A stretch of 64,000 nucleotides of DNA. Source: Pseudomonadota bacterium (GTDB lineage: Bacteria; Pseudomonadota; Gammaproteobacteria; Steroidobacterales; Steroidobacteraceae). The notes beneath the pieces were generated by a model. It saw only the letters and a list, made by a program, of their open reading frames with translations. It ran no database searches and was not told the DNA's origin. Of this stretch, positions 23,684-32,800 are shown one piece after another; the first letter of the stretch is position 1, and every line of letters begins with the position of its first letter. The translations under genes were made by a program, and so were the position numbers. The stretch covers positions 87,304 to 151,303 of the forward strand of contig JAPLSH010000019.1 in assembly GCA_026398735.1 (NCBI GenBank), in the 5' to 3' direction.

Positions 23684-26647
23684 TTAGAACGAGTAGTTGA
23701 CCCCCAACGTATAGGTGCGGCCAATGGTGTCGTACTGCAGGCTCGGCTGACCGGTGCCGCCAGTGCCCACGGTGGTGGGTGTCTGCGGCGGTGCGCGATC
23801 GAGCAGGTTGGTCACGTTGCCAAAGAACCGCAGCTTCTGCTCACCGACCAGGTGCTCATAGCTGATGTTCAGATCGGTGTAGAACACCGAGCTCACCGTG
23901 TTGTCCTCGATGGTTGCTGCGTTGGCAACGCCCGTGTTGAACAAACGGTTAAGGCCACGCTTGTCGATCCAGCGTCCCTGCACAAACGCACGCATCGGGC
24001 CGTTCTGGTACACCACGTTGGTGGTGAAGCGCCATTCCGGCTGCTCGAAGCTTAGATAGTCGCGCGCCAGGTCCAGCACCTGCGTGGAGTTCTCGTTGAT
24101 GCGATTGGCATAGAACCGCAGGCCCAGACGCTCTGCACCACCAAACAGCTCGATCGGCTTGCTGTACTGCATCTCAGCATCCAAACCACGGATGCGCTGG
24201 TTGGACAGGTTGAGGAACAGCACGTCGATGCGCACGATTTGGTTACTAGCATCGCGTTTGACGAACTGACACAGGTCGGTCGCACCGGCTGCGCAGCGAT
24301 CCACGATGCTCTGCTGCGGCAGTGTGCCCAGTGCACCCGAGATGTTGATGTCGTACCAGTCCACCGATGCCGAGAACCCTTGCAGCAGATCCGAGGGCTG
24401 CCACACCAAACCAAAGGTGGTGGTGTCTGCTTGCTCTGGATTTACGTTGGGGTTGCCGCCGGTAAAGCTGGTGGCACCGTTGACCTGCACGTTGTTGTTG
24501 AGCGGGTCACGCACGTTGGCACCACCGGCGGTGGCATCAAAACGCTCACGGATGTTGGCTGCACGCACGTCACGTGACTTGGTCGCGCGCAACCGCAATG
24601 AGTCCAGCGTCTGCCAGCTCAAGCCATACTTCCAAGACGAGATGGCACCGGAGCCGGTGTAGGTGGCCCAGCGATAGGCCAGGTCTGCTTCCAGTGCGCG
24701 CACAAAGGGCTTGTCTTTGAGCAGCGGCAGGCTCAACTCGGTGAACGCTTCCTTCACAGAGAAGTTGCCTTCAAGCACCGTGTCGGGCGTTTGGATGGAA
24801 CCGGTAAACAGCACGTTGGACAAGCTGGCATTGCCTTGGAATCCTGTTGGGATGCCACGCACGCCCACATAGCCGCCGGTCTGCGTTTCGTTGAGCAGAC
24901 CGCGCAGGCCGGTGCTCACGCCGTTGATGTACACAAACTCGTCAGTCAGATCGACCTTCCACTGACGCACCTGATCGCGACGATAAGACGCGCCCATTGC
25001 CATGCGGAACGGCCCGGCACCGACGCCGTCATATACCTTGCCGCTTAGAGCCATTTCGGCAAAGGTCTGGCTGTAGGTGGATTTGACGTTGGTGTTCTTG
25101 TCCACCAGATAGGCCTTGGCCGCCGGTGACACGCTGTCTACGCCACCAAACAGATTGACCGGTACGCAATCACCAAACTGCGTGGGGTTGAGCAGTGCAG
25201 CACGGCACACTGTTTGACCGTTGGCGGGGTTTACCACTGCGTCCAGTGCCAAGTACAAGCGGCTGGTGATCAGACCATCCTGAAAGTTCATGTCCTGATC
25301 GTTGCTGCCGTACTGCGCATAGCCGGTGAGCTTCCAGTCTTCCAGCACGCCACTGGTAAAGCGCTTCTCAAAGCCCACAGTGCCCGACGAGAGCTTGTTG
25401 CTCTGGTTCACAACGTATTGGCCCAAGCCGCCCTGACGATCGTTACGTGTTGCACCGGTGAGGCCCATGTTGAACGAGGCCACTTTGTTGTCGGTCATGA
25501 TCTGCTGCACGTTGGACGGCAGATACGGGTTGCCCGAGTAGATGGTGCCTTGCCACGTAGAGCCCACCATCACCGGTGAACTGAACCACGGGCCGCGCAC
25601 CTTGGACATGCCATAGATGCCTTGCAGATAGATGTTGGTGTCGTCCGACACGTCGTAGTCCAAATACACAAACGCACTGTGACGGCCGTTGGCCTGCTGC
25701 ACGGCGTTGTCGGCATCGATGCCCCAGGTCGGATCTTGCTGCGGGTCTGCATAGCAGTTGCAGCCGCCGTTCAAGCGGCCCACGCCCGAGAAGTTGAGCT
25801 TCTGCGCGGTGACCGAACTGCCGCTGCGAATGAACTCGAGCTTGTCCAGCAGGGCGTTGGTGGAGTTGATGACGCCGCCCACAGACGTGTTGCTGGGCTT
25901 TACGTAGTCCCGACGCAGATAGGTGTACTGACCGCTGGGATCGGTGACCAGTGCGTTCTGCTTCATCCAAGGACGCGATTGCAACGCCTCGAGTGACCAG
26001 ATGGGGTCTTGGTCAAAGTAGTCGGCCGAGACCAGCAGGTGAGCGCGATCGCCCAGCTTAGTGCCATAGGTGCCGCTGAAGGTTTGGTTAGCGCCGTCGT
26101 TGCGCGATGTTTGGCCCGTGGCAACACGGCCGGTAAAGCCATTGAACTTGGTGTTGAGCACAAAGTTCACCACACCGGCCACAGCATCGGTGCCATAGAC
26201 AGCCGACGCACCACCGGTGACGGTTTCGATGTTGCTGATAGCCCCTTCGGGCAGCGTGCTGACATCGACCGCGCCATAGCGGTTGCCGCTGGGCACGCGA
26301 CGGCCGTTGAGCAGCACCAGCGTGCGGGCAGGGCCGGCACCACGCAGGTCCAGGTTCGAGCCACCCGAGAACAAGGGCGCATTGCCTTGCGGACGGCGGT
26401 TGTTGAAGAACTGCGGCAGTTGGCTCAGTGCTTCGATGAGCTGCCTTGGGTTCATGTCCTGCAGTTCGGTTTTCTCGACTGCTGTTACCGGGGTGGGTGT
26501 TTCAAGGCCGGTGCGCGCGATGCGCGAGCCGGTGACTACAACCTCTGACAAATCGGCTTCTGCCGCGGTGGCAGACAGACTGATGATGGCCGATCCACAA
26601 ATGGCAGCCAGCCGCCTGCCTGCCTTCTTCGAATGACGTGAGCGCAT
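23684..26647 (-). CDS. TonB-dependent receptor
   Basis: A 987-residue outer-membrane receptor. A signal peptide is followed by a TonB-box-like ADLSEVVVTGSRIAR, a plug domain (QLIEALSQLPQFFNNRRPQG, then VLLNGRRVPSGNRYGAVDVS and GGASAVYGTDAVAGVVNF) and a 22-strand-type barrel ending in LGVNYSF with the terminal Phe. Such receptors import bulky substrates using the TonB-ExbBD energy system. No transport or catabolic genes adjoin it, so the ligand is unknown; the family resembles receptors common in carbohydrate and aromatic users. It ends 18 bp from the palindromic repeat that closes the TA island. Confidence 0.93.
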   Translation of the reverse strand: MRSRHSKKAGRRLAAICGSAIISLSATAAEADLSEVVVTGSRIARTGLETPTPVTAVEKTELQDMNPRQLIEALSQLPQFFNNRRPQGNAPLFSGGSNLDLRGAGPARTLVLLNGRRVPSGNRYGAVDVSTLPEGAISNIETVTGGASAVYGTDAVAGVVNFVLNTKFNGFTGRVATGQTSRNDGANQTFSGTYGTKLGDRAHLLVSADYFDQDPIWSLEALQSRPWMKQNALVTDPSGQYTYLRRDYVKPSNTSVGGVINSTNALLDKLEFIRSGSSVTAQKLNFSGVGRLNGGCNCYADPQQDPTWGIDADNAVQQANGRHSAFVYLDYDVSDDTNIYLQGIYGMSKVRGPWFSSPVMVGSTWQGTIYSGNPYLPSNVQQIMTDNKVASFNMGLTGATRNDRQGGLGQYVVNQSNKLSSGTVGFEKRFTSGVLEDWKLTGYAQYGSNDQDMNFQDGLITSRLYLALDAVVNPANGQTVCRAALLNPTQFGDCVPVNLFGGVDSVSPAAKAYLVDKNTNVKSTYSQTFAEMALSGKVYDGVGAGPFRMAMGASYRRDQVRQWKVDLTDEFVYINGVSTGLRGLLNETQTGGYVGVRGIPTGFQGNASLSNVLFTGSIQTPDTVLEGNFSVKEAFTELSLPLLKDKPFVRALEADLAYRWATYTGSGAISSWKYGLSWQTLDSLRLRATKSRDVRAANIRERFDATAGGANVRDPLNNNVQVNGATSFTGGNPNVNPEQADTTTFGLVWQPSDLLQGFSASVDWYDINISGALGTLPQQSIVDRCAAGATDLCQFVKRDASNQIVRIDVLFLNLSNQRIRGLDAEMQYSKPIELFGGAERLGLRFYANRINENSTQVLDLARDYLSFEQPEWRFTTNVVYQNGPMRAFVQGRWIDKRGLNRLFNTGVANAATIEDNTVSSVFYTDLNISYEHLVGEQKLRFFGNVTNLLDRAPPQTPTTVGTGGTGQPSLQYDTIGRTYTLGVNYSF

Positions 26648-26828
26648 GAATCCCCCAAAACATATTTTTTAATTATCAACTGGCGATCTTTGTCGCCAGC
26701 AACTCGAACTTAGGCCGTGCGGTGCCGGAGTACAAGATGCACGTGTAAGCGCTGCCCAATGAGGTAGTGGCAGTACTAGTTTGGATTCGCTTTGAATATC
26801 GTCCGCGGGCAGAACGCCGGGCGGAAAA

Positions 26829-26852
26829 TCACCGGCCCCGTAGGGCCGGTGA
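26829..26852 (-). terminator. Rho-independent terminator of the H-NS gene
   Basis: Read on the minus strand, a hairpin with 10-bp arms (TCACCGGCCC and GGGCCGGTGA, loop of four) is followed by TTTT. It lies 16 bp after the stop of the H-NS-like gene. The rest of 26648-26867 is the leader region of the TonB receptor gene. Confidence 0.7.
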
Positions 26853-26867
26853 CACTCGGTCAATCAA

Positions 26868-27200
26868 TTAACCGATAAGGAACTGAGCGCGGCTGTGGCC
26901 GTTGGTCTCTGCCTCGACCAGCCAGCGCGGCGTCTTGCCACGACCGGTCCAAGTGTTGCCGTTGCTGTCTTTGTATTTGATGGCGACCGTTCCGGTGCTC
27001 TTGGCCTTGGCGGAACCAGGCTTGCGACCGCGACGCGGTGCTGTAGCACTGCCCTTGAGATCATCGAGCGAAACACCCAACTTCTCCATCAGCGCTTTGA
27101 CCTTGCGAATAGCAGGTTCGCGCTTGCTTTGGGCCTTATCGAGGGCCTTTTGCAGTTTGGCGATTTGGGTCTGGATTGCGTTGATGTCGGATTTTGCCAT
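26868..27200 (-). CDS. H-NS-family nucleoid protein
   Basis: A 110-residue H-NS-like protein. An N-terminal coiled coil (INAIQTQIAKLQKALDKAQS) for oligomerisation is followed by a basic linker (PRRGRKPGSAKAKSTG) and the C-terminal DNA-binding motif TWTGRGKTPRWL. Such proteins bind AT-rich DNA and silence foreign genes. It sits 3 kb from the AT-rich island with the AAA ATPase and TA genes, which would be natural targets. A dyad (27222-27238) upstream may serve in its own regulation. Confidence 0.92.
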   Translation of the reverse strand: MAKSDINAIQTQIAKLQKALDKAQSKREPAIRKVKALMEKLGVSLDDLKGSATAPRRGRKPGSAKAKSTGTVAIKYKDSNGNTWTGRGKTPRWLVEAETNGHSRAQFLIG

Positions 27201-27221
27201 GTGCTTTTATTAACTAGTTTT

Positions 27222-27238
27222 GTTATCCAATTGATAAC
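27222..27238. promoter_or_regulatory. Dyad upstream of the H-NS gene
   Basis: GTTATC and GATAAC are perfect arms around five bases, 21 bp upstream of the H-NS start, in an AT-rich stretch with several A/T tracts. Possible regulator site or autoregulation; the role is inferred. Confidence 0.4.
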
Positions 27239-27313
27239 ACCGTGTAATTTACACAAAATCTACATATTTGCAAATTAAATGGCCTTAATTGCTTTCCAAA
27301 ATGGTTTTGATAC

Positions 27314-27607
27314 TCAGGCTGTGGTCAGTTTGAGCTTGCGTACGTTGCGTAAATCAACGTTTTGTCGCGCTTTCCACAGTCCGTGCTGTTGCTGCATGTT
27401 CAGCCAGCTCTCTGCGGTGCGTCCCAGACATTTGGCAAGTCGCAGCGCCATTTCCGGCGTGACATCGCCTCTGCCGGCAATAATTCGATTGATGGTGGAG
27501 GGCGCGATAGCCAGTTTGCCAGCCAGCGCGCGGCCGCTGATTCCCAGCGGCTGCAAATAGACCTCGTTGATATACTCGCCTGGATGCATTGGATTGTGCA
27601 TTGGCAT
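27314..27607 (-). CDS. higA: HigA-type antitoxin
   Basis: A 97-residue helix-turn-helix protein of the HigA/VapI type (HPGEYINEVYLQPLGISGRA, then LAGKLAIAPSTINRIIAGRG and MALRLAKCLGRTAESWLNMQ). The start overlaps the toxin stop by one base (TGATG). It binds HigB and the common promoter. Complete. Confidence 0.93.
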   Translation of the reverse strand: MPMHNPMHPGEYINEVYLQPLGISGRALAGKLAIAPSTINRIIAGRGDVTPEMALRLAKCLGRTAESWLNMQQQHGLWKARQNVDLRNVRKLKLTTA

Positions 27608-27885
27608 CAGTGATAGTCCTCGTAATCGATCTTGAAGGCATCACCGTCGAAAAACTCGAAGGTGATTCTCCAGCTTGCGCTGACCCAGACGGACCAGCGT
27701 CCAGTTTGATTGCCCTTCAGCGGATGCAGCCGAAAGCCCGGTTCTGCCATGTCTTGTACAACTGTGGCAGTTTCTAAGGCGGTCAGCAACATGCGCAGCC
27801 GCCTGGAATGGTGGGGCTGAATGCCTCCCAAGCTGCCGTACTCAAAATAGAGTTGCAGGCCCTTATGTCGGAACGATTGGATCAC
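27607..27885 (-). CDS. higB: HigB-type RelE-fold toxin
   Basis: A 92-residue toxin (IQSFRHKGLQLYFEYGSLGG, then IQPHHSRRLRMLLTALETAT, GNQTGRWSVWVSASWRITFE and the end KIDYEDYH) of the classical HigB/RelE family, which cleaves ribosome-bound mRNA. It starts at a GTG. All conserved segments and the normal length are present, so this TA pair should be functional, unlike most in the island to the left. Confidence 0.92.
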   Translation of the reverse strand: MIQSFRHKGLQLYFEYGSLGGIQPHHSRRLRMLLTALETATVVQDMAEPGFRLHPLKGNQTGRWSVWVSASWRITFEFFDGDAFKIDYEDYH

Positions 27886-27959
27886 CCATGCAGCGTGATC
27901 TTAAAAACTATTCAGCCCAAGCGTTGGCAGCCGTCAAATAGGGTGGGAATGCCCAGTAA

Positions 27960-29414
27960 TCAGCCAATACCCCCAAAGCACAGGTATTTGATCTCCAGGT
28001 AATCCTCGATGCCGTATTTGGAGCCTTCACGCCCCAAACCGCTTTCTTTGATTCCGCCAAACGGTGCCACTTCGGTGGAGATAAGCCCTTCGTTAATGCC
28101 AACGATGCCGCACTCCAACGCCTCTGCCACACGCCACACGCGGCCGATATCGCGTGAATAGAAATATGAGGCCAACCCAACTTCGCTGGCATTGGCCAGC
28201 GCAATGGCCTCTGCTTCCGTCTCGAATTTGAACAGCGGTGCCAGCGGGCCAAAGGTTTCTTCGCTAGCCACTTTCATGCTGGCCGTTACGCCGGTCACGA
28301 TAGTCGGTTCGAAAAACGTGCCGCCCAATGCATGGCGCTTGCCACCCAGCGCGATGTGCGCGCCATGCGCCACAGCATCGGCAATATGTTCCTCAATCTT
28401 GGCCACTGCGTTGGCGTCGATCAGCGGACCGATTTGCACGCCAGCATCGGTGCCAGGGCCAATACCCAATGCAGCCACAGCCTTGACCAGTTTCTGAGTA
28501 AACGCCTCGTAGACGCCTGCTTGTACTAACAGGCGGTTGGCGCACACGCAGGTTTGGCCAGCGTTTCGAAACTTACTGGCTAGCGCGCCTTGCACGGCCG
28601 CATCCAAATCCGCGTCGTCAAACACGATGAACGGTGCGTTACCGCCTAATTCCATAGAAATCTTTTTCATGGTGCCGGCGCACTGGGTAGCCAGCAATTT
28701 GCCAATCTCTGTTGAGCCGGTGAAGCTGAGTTTGCGCACGGCAGGGTGGGCGGTAAGTTCGCCGCCGATGGCGCCGGCACTGCCGGTAATGCAATGGATA
28801 GCGCCGGCTGGCACGCCGGCCTCTAACGCCAAATGGACCAGAGCCAATGCAGATAAGGGCGTTTGACTGGCGGGTTTGATAACCACGGTGCAGCCGGCGG
28901 CCAGTGCAGGGCCCACCTTGCGGGTAATCATGGCCGCCGGGAAATTCCACGGGGTAATGGCCGCGCACACGCCAATGGGCTGCTTGAGCACGACGATGCG
29001 CTTATCGCGTGCGTGTGCGGGAATGGTATCGCCATACACGCGCTTGGCTTCTTCGCCAAACCATTCGATAAAACTGGCGGCATAGGCGATTTCGCCGCGG
29101 GACTCGGTCAAGGGTTTGCCTTGCTCGGCGGTCATGATCTGCGCCAGATCTTCTTGGTTGGCCATAATCAGCTCGAACCAGCGGCGCAAAATAACGGCCC
29201 GTTCTTTGCCGGTGCGGGCACGCCACTCAGGCAGTGCGCGCTCTGCAGCCTCGATGGCCCGGCGCGTTTCTGCCGCACCTGCTTTGGGCACCGTGCCCAC
29301 AAGCGCACCGGTGGCCGGGTTGGTCACTGCCAAAGTGGTGCCGTTGTCGGCATCGACCCAGGCTCCGTCGATGGCGCACTGCGTACGCAGCAAGCTGGTA
29401 TTGGTGAGTTTCAT
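27960..29414 (-). CDS. gabD: NAD(P)-dependent succinate-semialdehyde dehydrogenase
   Basis: A 484-residue aldehyde dehydrogenase that runs closely parallel to E. coli GabD, with the same numbering at the N-terminus. The catalytic Glu (SMELGGNAPF, near 254) and Cys (NAGQTCVCANR, near 288) and the FTGSTEIGK coenzyme motif are visible. It oxidises succinate semialdehyde to succinate at the end of GABA degradation. No gabT is nearby. It is divergent from the amidohydrolase gene, with 90 bp between for both promoters. Confidence 0.93.
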   Translation of the reverse strand: MKLTNTSLLRTQCAIDGAWVDADNGTTLAVTNPATGALVGTVPKAGAAETRRAIEAAERALPEWRARTGKERAVILRRWFELIMANQEDLAQIMTAEQGKPLTESRGEIAYAASFIEWFGEEAKRVYGDTIPAHARDKRIVVLKQPIGVCAAITPWNFPAAMITRKVGPALAAGCTVVIKPASQTPLSALALVHLALEAGVPAGAIHCITGSAGAIGGELTAHPAVRKLSFTGSTEIGKLLATQCAGTMKKISMELGGNAPFIVFDDADLDAAVQGALASKFRNAGQTCVCANRLLVQAGVYEAFTQKLVKAVAALGIGPGTDAGVQIGPLIDANAVAKIEEHIADAVAHGAHIALGGKRHALGGTFFEPTIVTGVTASMKVASEETFGPLAPLFKFETEAEAIALANASEVGLASYFYSRDIGRVWRVAEALECGIVGINEGLISTEVAPFGGIKESGLGREGSKYGIEDYLEIKYLCFGGIG

Positions 29415-29504
29415 GATCCAAATACTGCCTTAAAAATGCGGTCAAAAGAGGGATGCGACTGGGTCTGTGGCAAACTGCAGCCACTCTAGCTTGAGAGCCC
29501 CGCA

Positions 29505-30368
29505 ATGAATGTAGATGAATTGATCGCGATCGACGTACATACACACGCCGAGATTTCGTGCCGCGAACCGGAAGACGACTACGCCAACGAGATCGAAGAG
29601 CAGAAGAAGAAATACTTCAAGTCTGGCTCGCCGCCCACTATTCAGGAAACTTGCGACTACTACCGCGAGCGCAAGATCGGCTTGGTGATGTTCACAGTCG
29701 ATACCGAATTTGAAATCGGTCGCCGCCGCATCCCCAATGAAGAAGTGCTGGATGCGGCCAAAGCCAACAGCGACATCATGATCGCCTTTGGCAGTGTTGA
29801 TCCGCACAAGGGCAAGATGGGGCTGCGTGAAGTGCGCAAGCTGATCGATGCGGGCGTGGGCGGATTCAAATTTCATCCGACCTGCCAGGGCTTTTATCCC
29901 AACGACCGCATGGCCTATCCGTATTACGAGGCAATGGCCGAGGCCAAGCTGCCGGTTATCTTCCATAGTGGCCACTCGGGCATGGGCTCGGGCTTGCGCG
30001 GCGGTGGCGGTATGCGCCTCAAATATTCCAACCCCATGCACCTAGATGACGTGGCGGCCGACTTCCCCGACATGACGATCATCATTGCCCACCCGTCGTG
30101 GCCGTGGCAGGACGAGGCGCTGTCGGTGTGTCTGCACAAGCCCAATGTCTATATTGATCTGTCGGGCTGGAGCCCCAAGTACTTCCCGCCGCAGCTCATT
30201 CATTACGCCAACACGCAGCTCAAGACCAAGATGCTGTTTGGCACGGACTATCCGCTGATCACGCCAGAGCGTTGGATGAAGGACTATGAGGCGGCAGGCT
30301 TTCGCGAAGAAGTGAAGCCGCTGATCATGAAGCTAAACGCCATCAAGGCATTGGGCTTGGATCGCTAA
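29505..30368 (+). CDS. Amidohydrolase/decarboxylase family TIM-barrel protein
   Basis: A 287-residue metal-dependent TIM barrel of the ACMSD/gamma-resorcylate decarboxylase branch. Metal ligands are visible in IDVHTHAEIS (HxH), VIFHSGHSG, IIAHPSWPW and LFGTDYPL. Members decarboxylate aromatic or related acids or hydrolyse lactones. The EEQKKKYFKSGSPPTIQETC stretch is an insertion seen in a hypothetical subgroup. It is followed by an NAD(P)-binding protein and an ankyrin protein, apparently one operon. Substrate unknown. Confidence 0.85.
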   Translation: MNVDELIAIDVHTHAEISCREPEDDYANEIEEQKKKYFKSGSPPTIQETCDYYRERKIGLVMFTVDTEFEIGRRRIPNEEVLDAAKANSDIMIAFGSVDPHKGKMGLREVRKLIDAGVGGFKFHPTCQGFYPNDRMAYPYYEAMAEAKLPVIFHSGHSGMGSGLRGGGGMRLKYSNPMHLDDVAADFPDMTIIIAHPSWPWQDEALSVCLHKPNVYIDLSGWSPKYFPPQLIHYANTQLKTKMLFGTDYPLITPERWMKDYEAAGFREEVKPLIMKLNAIKALGLDR

Positions 30369-30397
30369 GGCACTGTGCATTGCACCGGGGGGGTGAC

Positions 30398-31141
30398 ATG
30401 AACACACGTCGTATCGTGTTGGCACTGGCGGTAACGCTGGCCACTGTGGTGTTTGCGCCGGCAGCACTGTCACAAACCAAAGCTGCCAAGCCGCTCAAGA
30501 TCACCGTCTATGGCGGCAGTGGCGCCATTGGCAGTCGCATCGTTGCAGAGGCCGTGGCGCGTGGTCATGGGGTCACTGTCGTTGATCGCAGCCCCAAGGC
30601 TGACTCGGCCCCGGCCGGCGTCAAAGTGGTGCAGGGCGATGTGTTTGATGTGGCCGATATCGGTCGCAACATCGCTGGTCAAGACGTGGTCATTACCGCC
30701 GTGGCGGCACGCCCGGTGCCCACGCGCGATTTCTATGTGCGGCTGGTTAAGGGCGTGGTCGAGGCACAGCGTGCTCAGAAGGGCGCCAAGACGCGCTATC
30801 TGGTGGTAGGTGGCGCTAGCAGCCTGGAGGTTGCGCCGGGCAAACGCCTGGCAGACACGTTGCCTGCCACGCTGCCCGAGGGCACCAAGAACGAGATCTT
30901 TTCGATGGTCGACGCATTGGACTGGATGCGCACGGTCAGCGATGTACCGTGGACGTTCTTTAGTCCCGCAGGGACTATTGCTGCAGGCACGCGCACCGCT
31001 AAGTTTCGGGTGGGTGGCGATCAGCTGCTCAAAGACGACAAGGGCGACAGCCGCATCAGCTATGAAGACTACGCGGTAGCTATGCTCGATGAAGTTGAAG
31101 CACCGCGCTTTGCCAACAAGCGCTTTACTGTTGCGTACTGA
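30398..31141 (+). CDS. Exported NAD(P)-binding protein (NmrA/SDR-like)
   Basis: A 247-residue atypical SDR with a Rossmann motif (ITVYGGSGAIGSRIVAEAV) but preceded by a typical signal peptide (TRRIVLALAVTLATVVFAP, cleavage near LSQT). It begins 29 bp after the amidohydrolase with a GGGGGGG ribosome-binding site. NmrA-like proteins sense or reduce with NAD(P)H; export would be unusual because periplasm lacks these cofactors, unless Tat-dependent (an RR is present). The role is unknown. Confidence 0.82.
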   Translation: MNTRRIVLALAVTLATVVFAPAALSQTKAAKPLKITVYGGSGAIGSRIVAEAVARGHGVTVVDRSPKADSAPAGVKVVQGDVFDVADIGRNIAGQDVVITAVAARPVPTRDFYVRLVKGVVEAQRAQKGAKTRYLVVGGASSLEVAPGKRLADTLPATLPEGTKNEIFSMVDALDWMRTVSDVPWTFFSPAGTIAAGTRTAKFRVGGDQLLKDDKGDSRISYEDYAVAMLDEVEAPRFANKRFTVAY

Positions 31142-31158
31142 TCCGTAGAGGCCAGGCA

Positions 31159-32676
31159 ATGCGTGCAGCTCTAACGTGGATGGCTTGTGGCCTGTTGCTG
31201 TGTGCAGCAGCGTCCGCTGGTGCGCAGAGCGCTGCTAAGGCAGTAGAAGCCGATGGCACCACAGCATTACATCGCGCTGTGTATGCCGGTGATCTGCCGC
31301 AGGCGCAGCAGTTAATTGCCGCTGGTGCCGATGTGCGCGCGGTCAATCGCTTCGGGGCCAATGCCATGCAGCTGGCTGCAGTGCGCGGTGATGCCGCGCT
31401 GCTGCGTGCGCTGCTCAAGGCCGGTGCTGATGTCGATTCGACCACTGCCGAAGGCCAAACAGCGCTGATGGCGGTGGCACGCACCGGCAACGTGGAGGCC
31501 GCGCAGGTGCTGCTAAAAGCCGGCGCTTCGCTGCATGCCCGGGAGAACTGGGGTGGGCAGACGGCACTGATGTGGGCCGCAGCGCAGTCGCAACCTGAGA
31601 TGGTGCGTTTGCTGGTGTCGCAGGGTGCGCGTGTGAACGAACGCTCTGCAGTGCGCGACTGGCAACGTCGAGTGACGGCCGAGGGTCGCCCCAAAGACAT
31701 GTATCGCGGTGGCCTGACGCCGCTGCTGTTTGCCGCGCGTGAAGGCTGCATGCCTTGTATTGATGTGCTGCTCAAGGCGCGTGCTGATATCAACTTGGCA
31801 GACCCGGATGGCACGACGCCGCTGATCATGGCGCTGCTCAATGTGCACTGGGATACCGCGCTGCACCTCATCGAGCGCGGTGCCGACGTACAGCAATGGG
31901 ATCGGTATGGCCAAACACCACTGTATGTAGCGGTGGATCTCAACACGCTGCCGATCGGCCGTCGCGTGGAGTTGCCTGCAGACGATGTGAATACCGGTGA
32001 GGATATGGTGCGTGTGCTGCTGCAGCGTGGTGCCAATGCCAATGCGCAGCTCAAACTGCGTCCGCGCTATCGCAACATTCCCAACGATCGCTACATGGAC
32101 CCCATGATTGTGTGGGGAACCACGCCCTTGCTGCGTGCGGCCAAGGCCGGTGATGTGCCAGTGCTCAAGCTGCTGCTGCAACATGGCGCGCTGGCCAACT
32201 TGGCCAATGCCCAGGGCGTTACACCGTTGATGGCCGCCGTGGGCGATGGCCACATTCATGACCCCACACGCGGCCGGTTTCGCACCGAAGAAGACGCGCT
32301 GCAATGCTATGACCTGCTGCGCGCAGCTGGGGCCGACGCCGACGCGCGCACATTGCTGGGCTACGCCGATGCGGATCTAAAGATCATCACCGCCGCCAAT
32401 CGCACTGCGGTACATGCCGCCGCATCGCGCGGCTGGAACACCGTGGTTAAACGCTTGGTGGCTGATGGCGCCAAGCTGGATGTGATCGACAGCAATGGCT
32501 TGTCGGCTATCGACTATGCGCTGGGACGCTTTCGCAAAGAGTTCAACGCCAAGCAACCCGAGCAGTACACCGACACCGTGGCCTTGCTGAGGCAGCTGGG
32601 GGCCAGTGCCGAAAACCCCACTGCGACGTTCGCACCTTCATCGGTGCCGCGCATTACTGCGGTAGTGCCGCAGTAA
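31159..32676 (+). CDS. Secreted ankyrin-repeat protein (third copy)
   Basis: A 505-residue protein with a signal peptide (MRAALTWMACGLLLCAAASA) and about ten ankyrin repeats (DGTTALHRAVYAGDLPQAQQ, EGQTALMAVARTGNVEAAQV and others). It shares the same spacers (GGLTPLLFAAREGC; LKLRPRYRNIPNDR) as the ankyrin proteins at 636-2078 and 56937-58529, so the three are paralogues. Unlike them it follows an amidohydrolase and an NAD(P)-binding gene, with no DUF1552 or DUF1592 gene nearby. Probably a periplasmic binding or scaffold protein. Confidence 0.88.
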   Translation: MRAALTWMACGLLLCAAASAGAQSAAKAVEADGTTALHRAVYAGDLPQAQQLIAAGADVRAVNRFGANAMQLAAVRGDAALLRALLKAGADVDSTTAEGQTALMAVARTGNVEAAQVLLKAGASLHARENWGGQTALMWAAAQSQPEMVRLLVSQGARVNERSAVRDWQRRVTAEGRPKDMYRGGLTPLLFAAREGCMPCIDVLLKARADINLADPDGTTPLIMALLNVHWDTALHLIERGADVQQWDRYGQTPLYVAVDLNTLPIGRRVELPADDVNTGEDMVRVLLQRGANANAQLKLRPRYRNIPNDRYMDPMIVWGTTPLLRAAKAGDVPVLKLLLQHGALANLANAQGVTPLMAAVGDGHIHDPTRGRFRTEEDALQCYDLLRAAGADADARTLLGYADADLKIITAANRTAVHAAASRGWNTVVKRLVADGAKLDVIDSNGLSAIDYALGRFRKEFNAKQPEQYTDTVALLRQLGASAENPTATFAPSSVPRITAVVPQ

Positions 32677-32685
32677 TCCTGCAAC

Positions 32686-32705
32686 AGGCCGGCAGCTGCC
32701 GGCCT
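32686..32705 (+). terminator. Possible terminator hairpin after the ankyrin gene
   Basis: AGGCCGGCAG and CTGCCGGCCT form a perfect 20-bp palindrome 10 bp after the stop. There is no clear U-tract, so termination is tentative. Confidence 0.4.
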
Positions 32706-32779
32706 ATCCCTGTGTTTACGTGACTTTCAGCGCTGGGCTCACAAGCCAGCCGTGGCCACACTGCTGCCTGCATTGATTT

Positions 32780-32800
32780 TGTATATTGGAGAAATATACA
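32780..32800. promoter_or_regulatory. brnTA operator dyad that encloses the ribosome-binding site
   Basis: TGTATATT and AATATACA are perfect 8-bp arms. The five bases between them are GGAGA, the ribosome-binding site of brnT, and the second arm ends exactly at the ATG. As DNA it is a candidate BrnA operator; as RNA it would form a hairpin with the ribosome-binding site in the loop. Confidence 0.65.
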
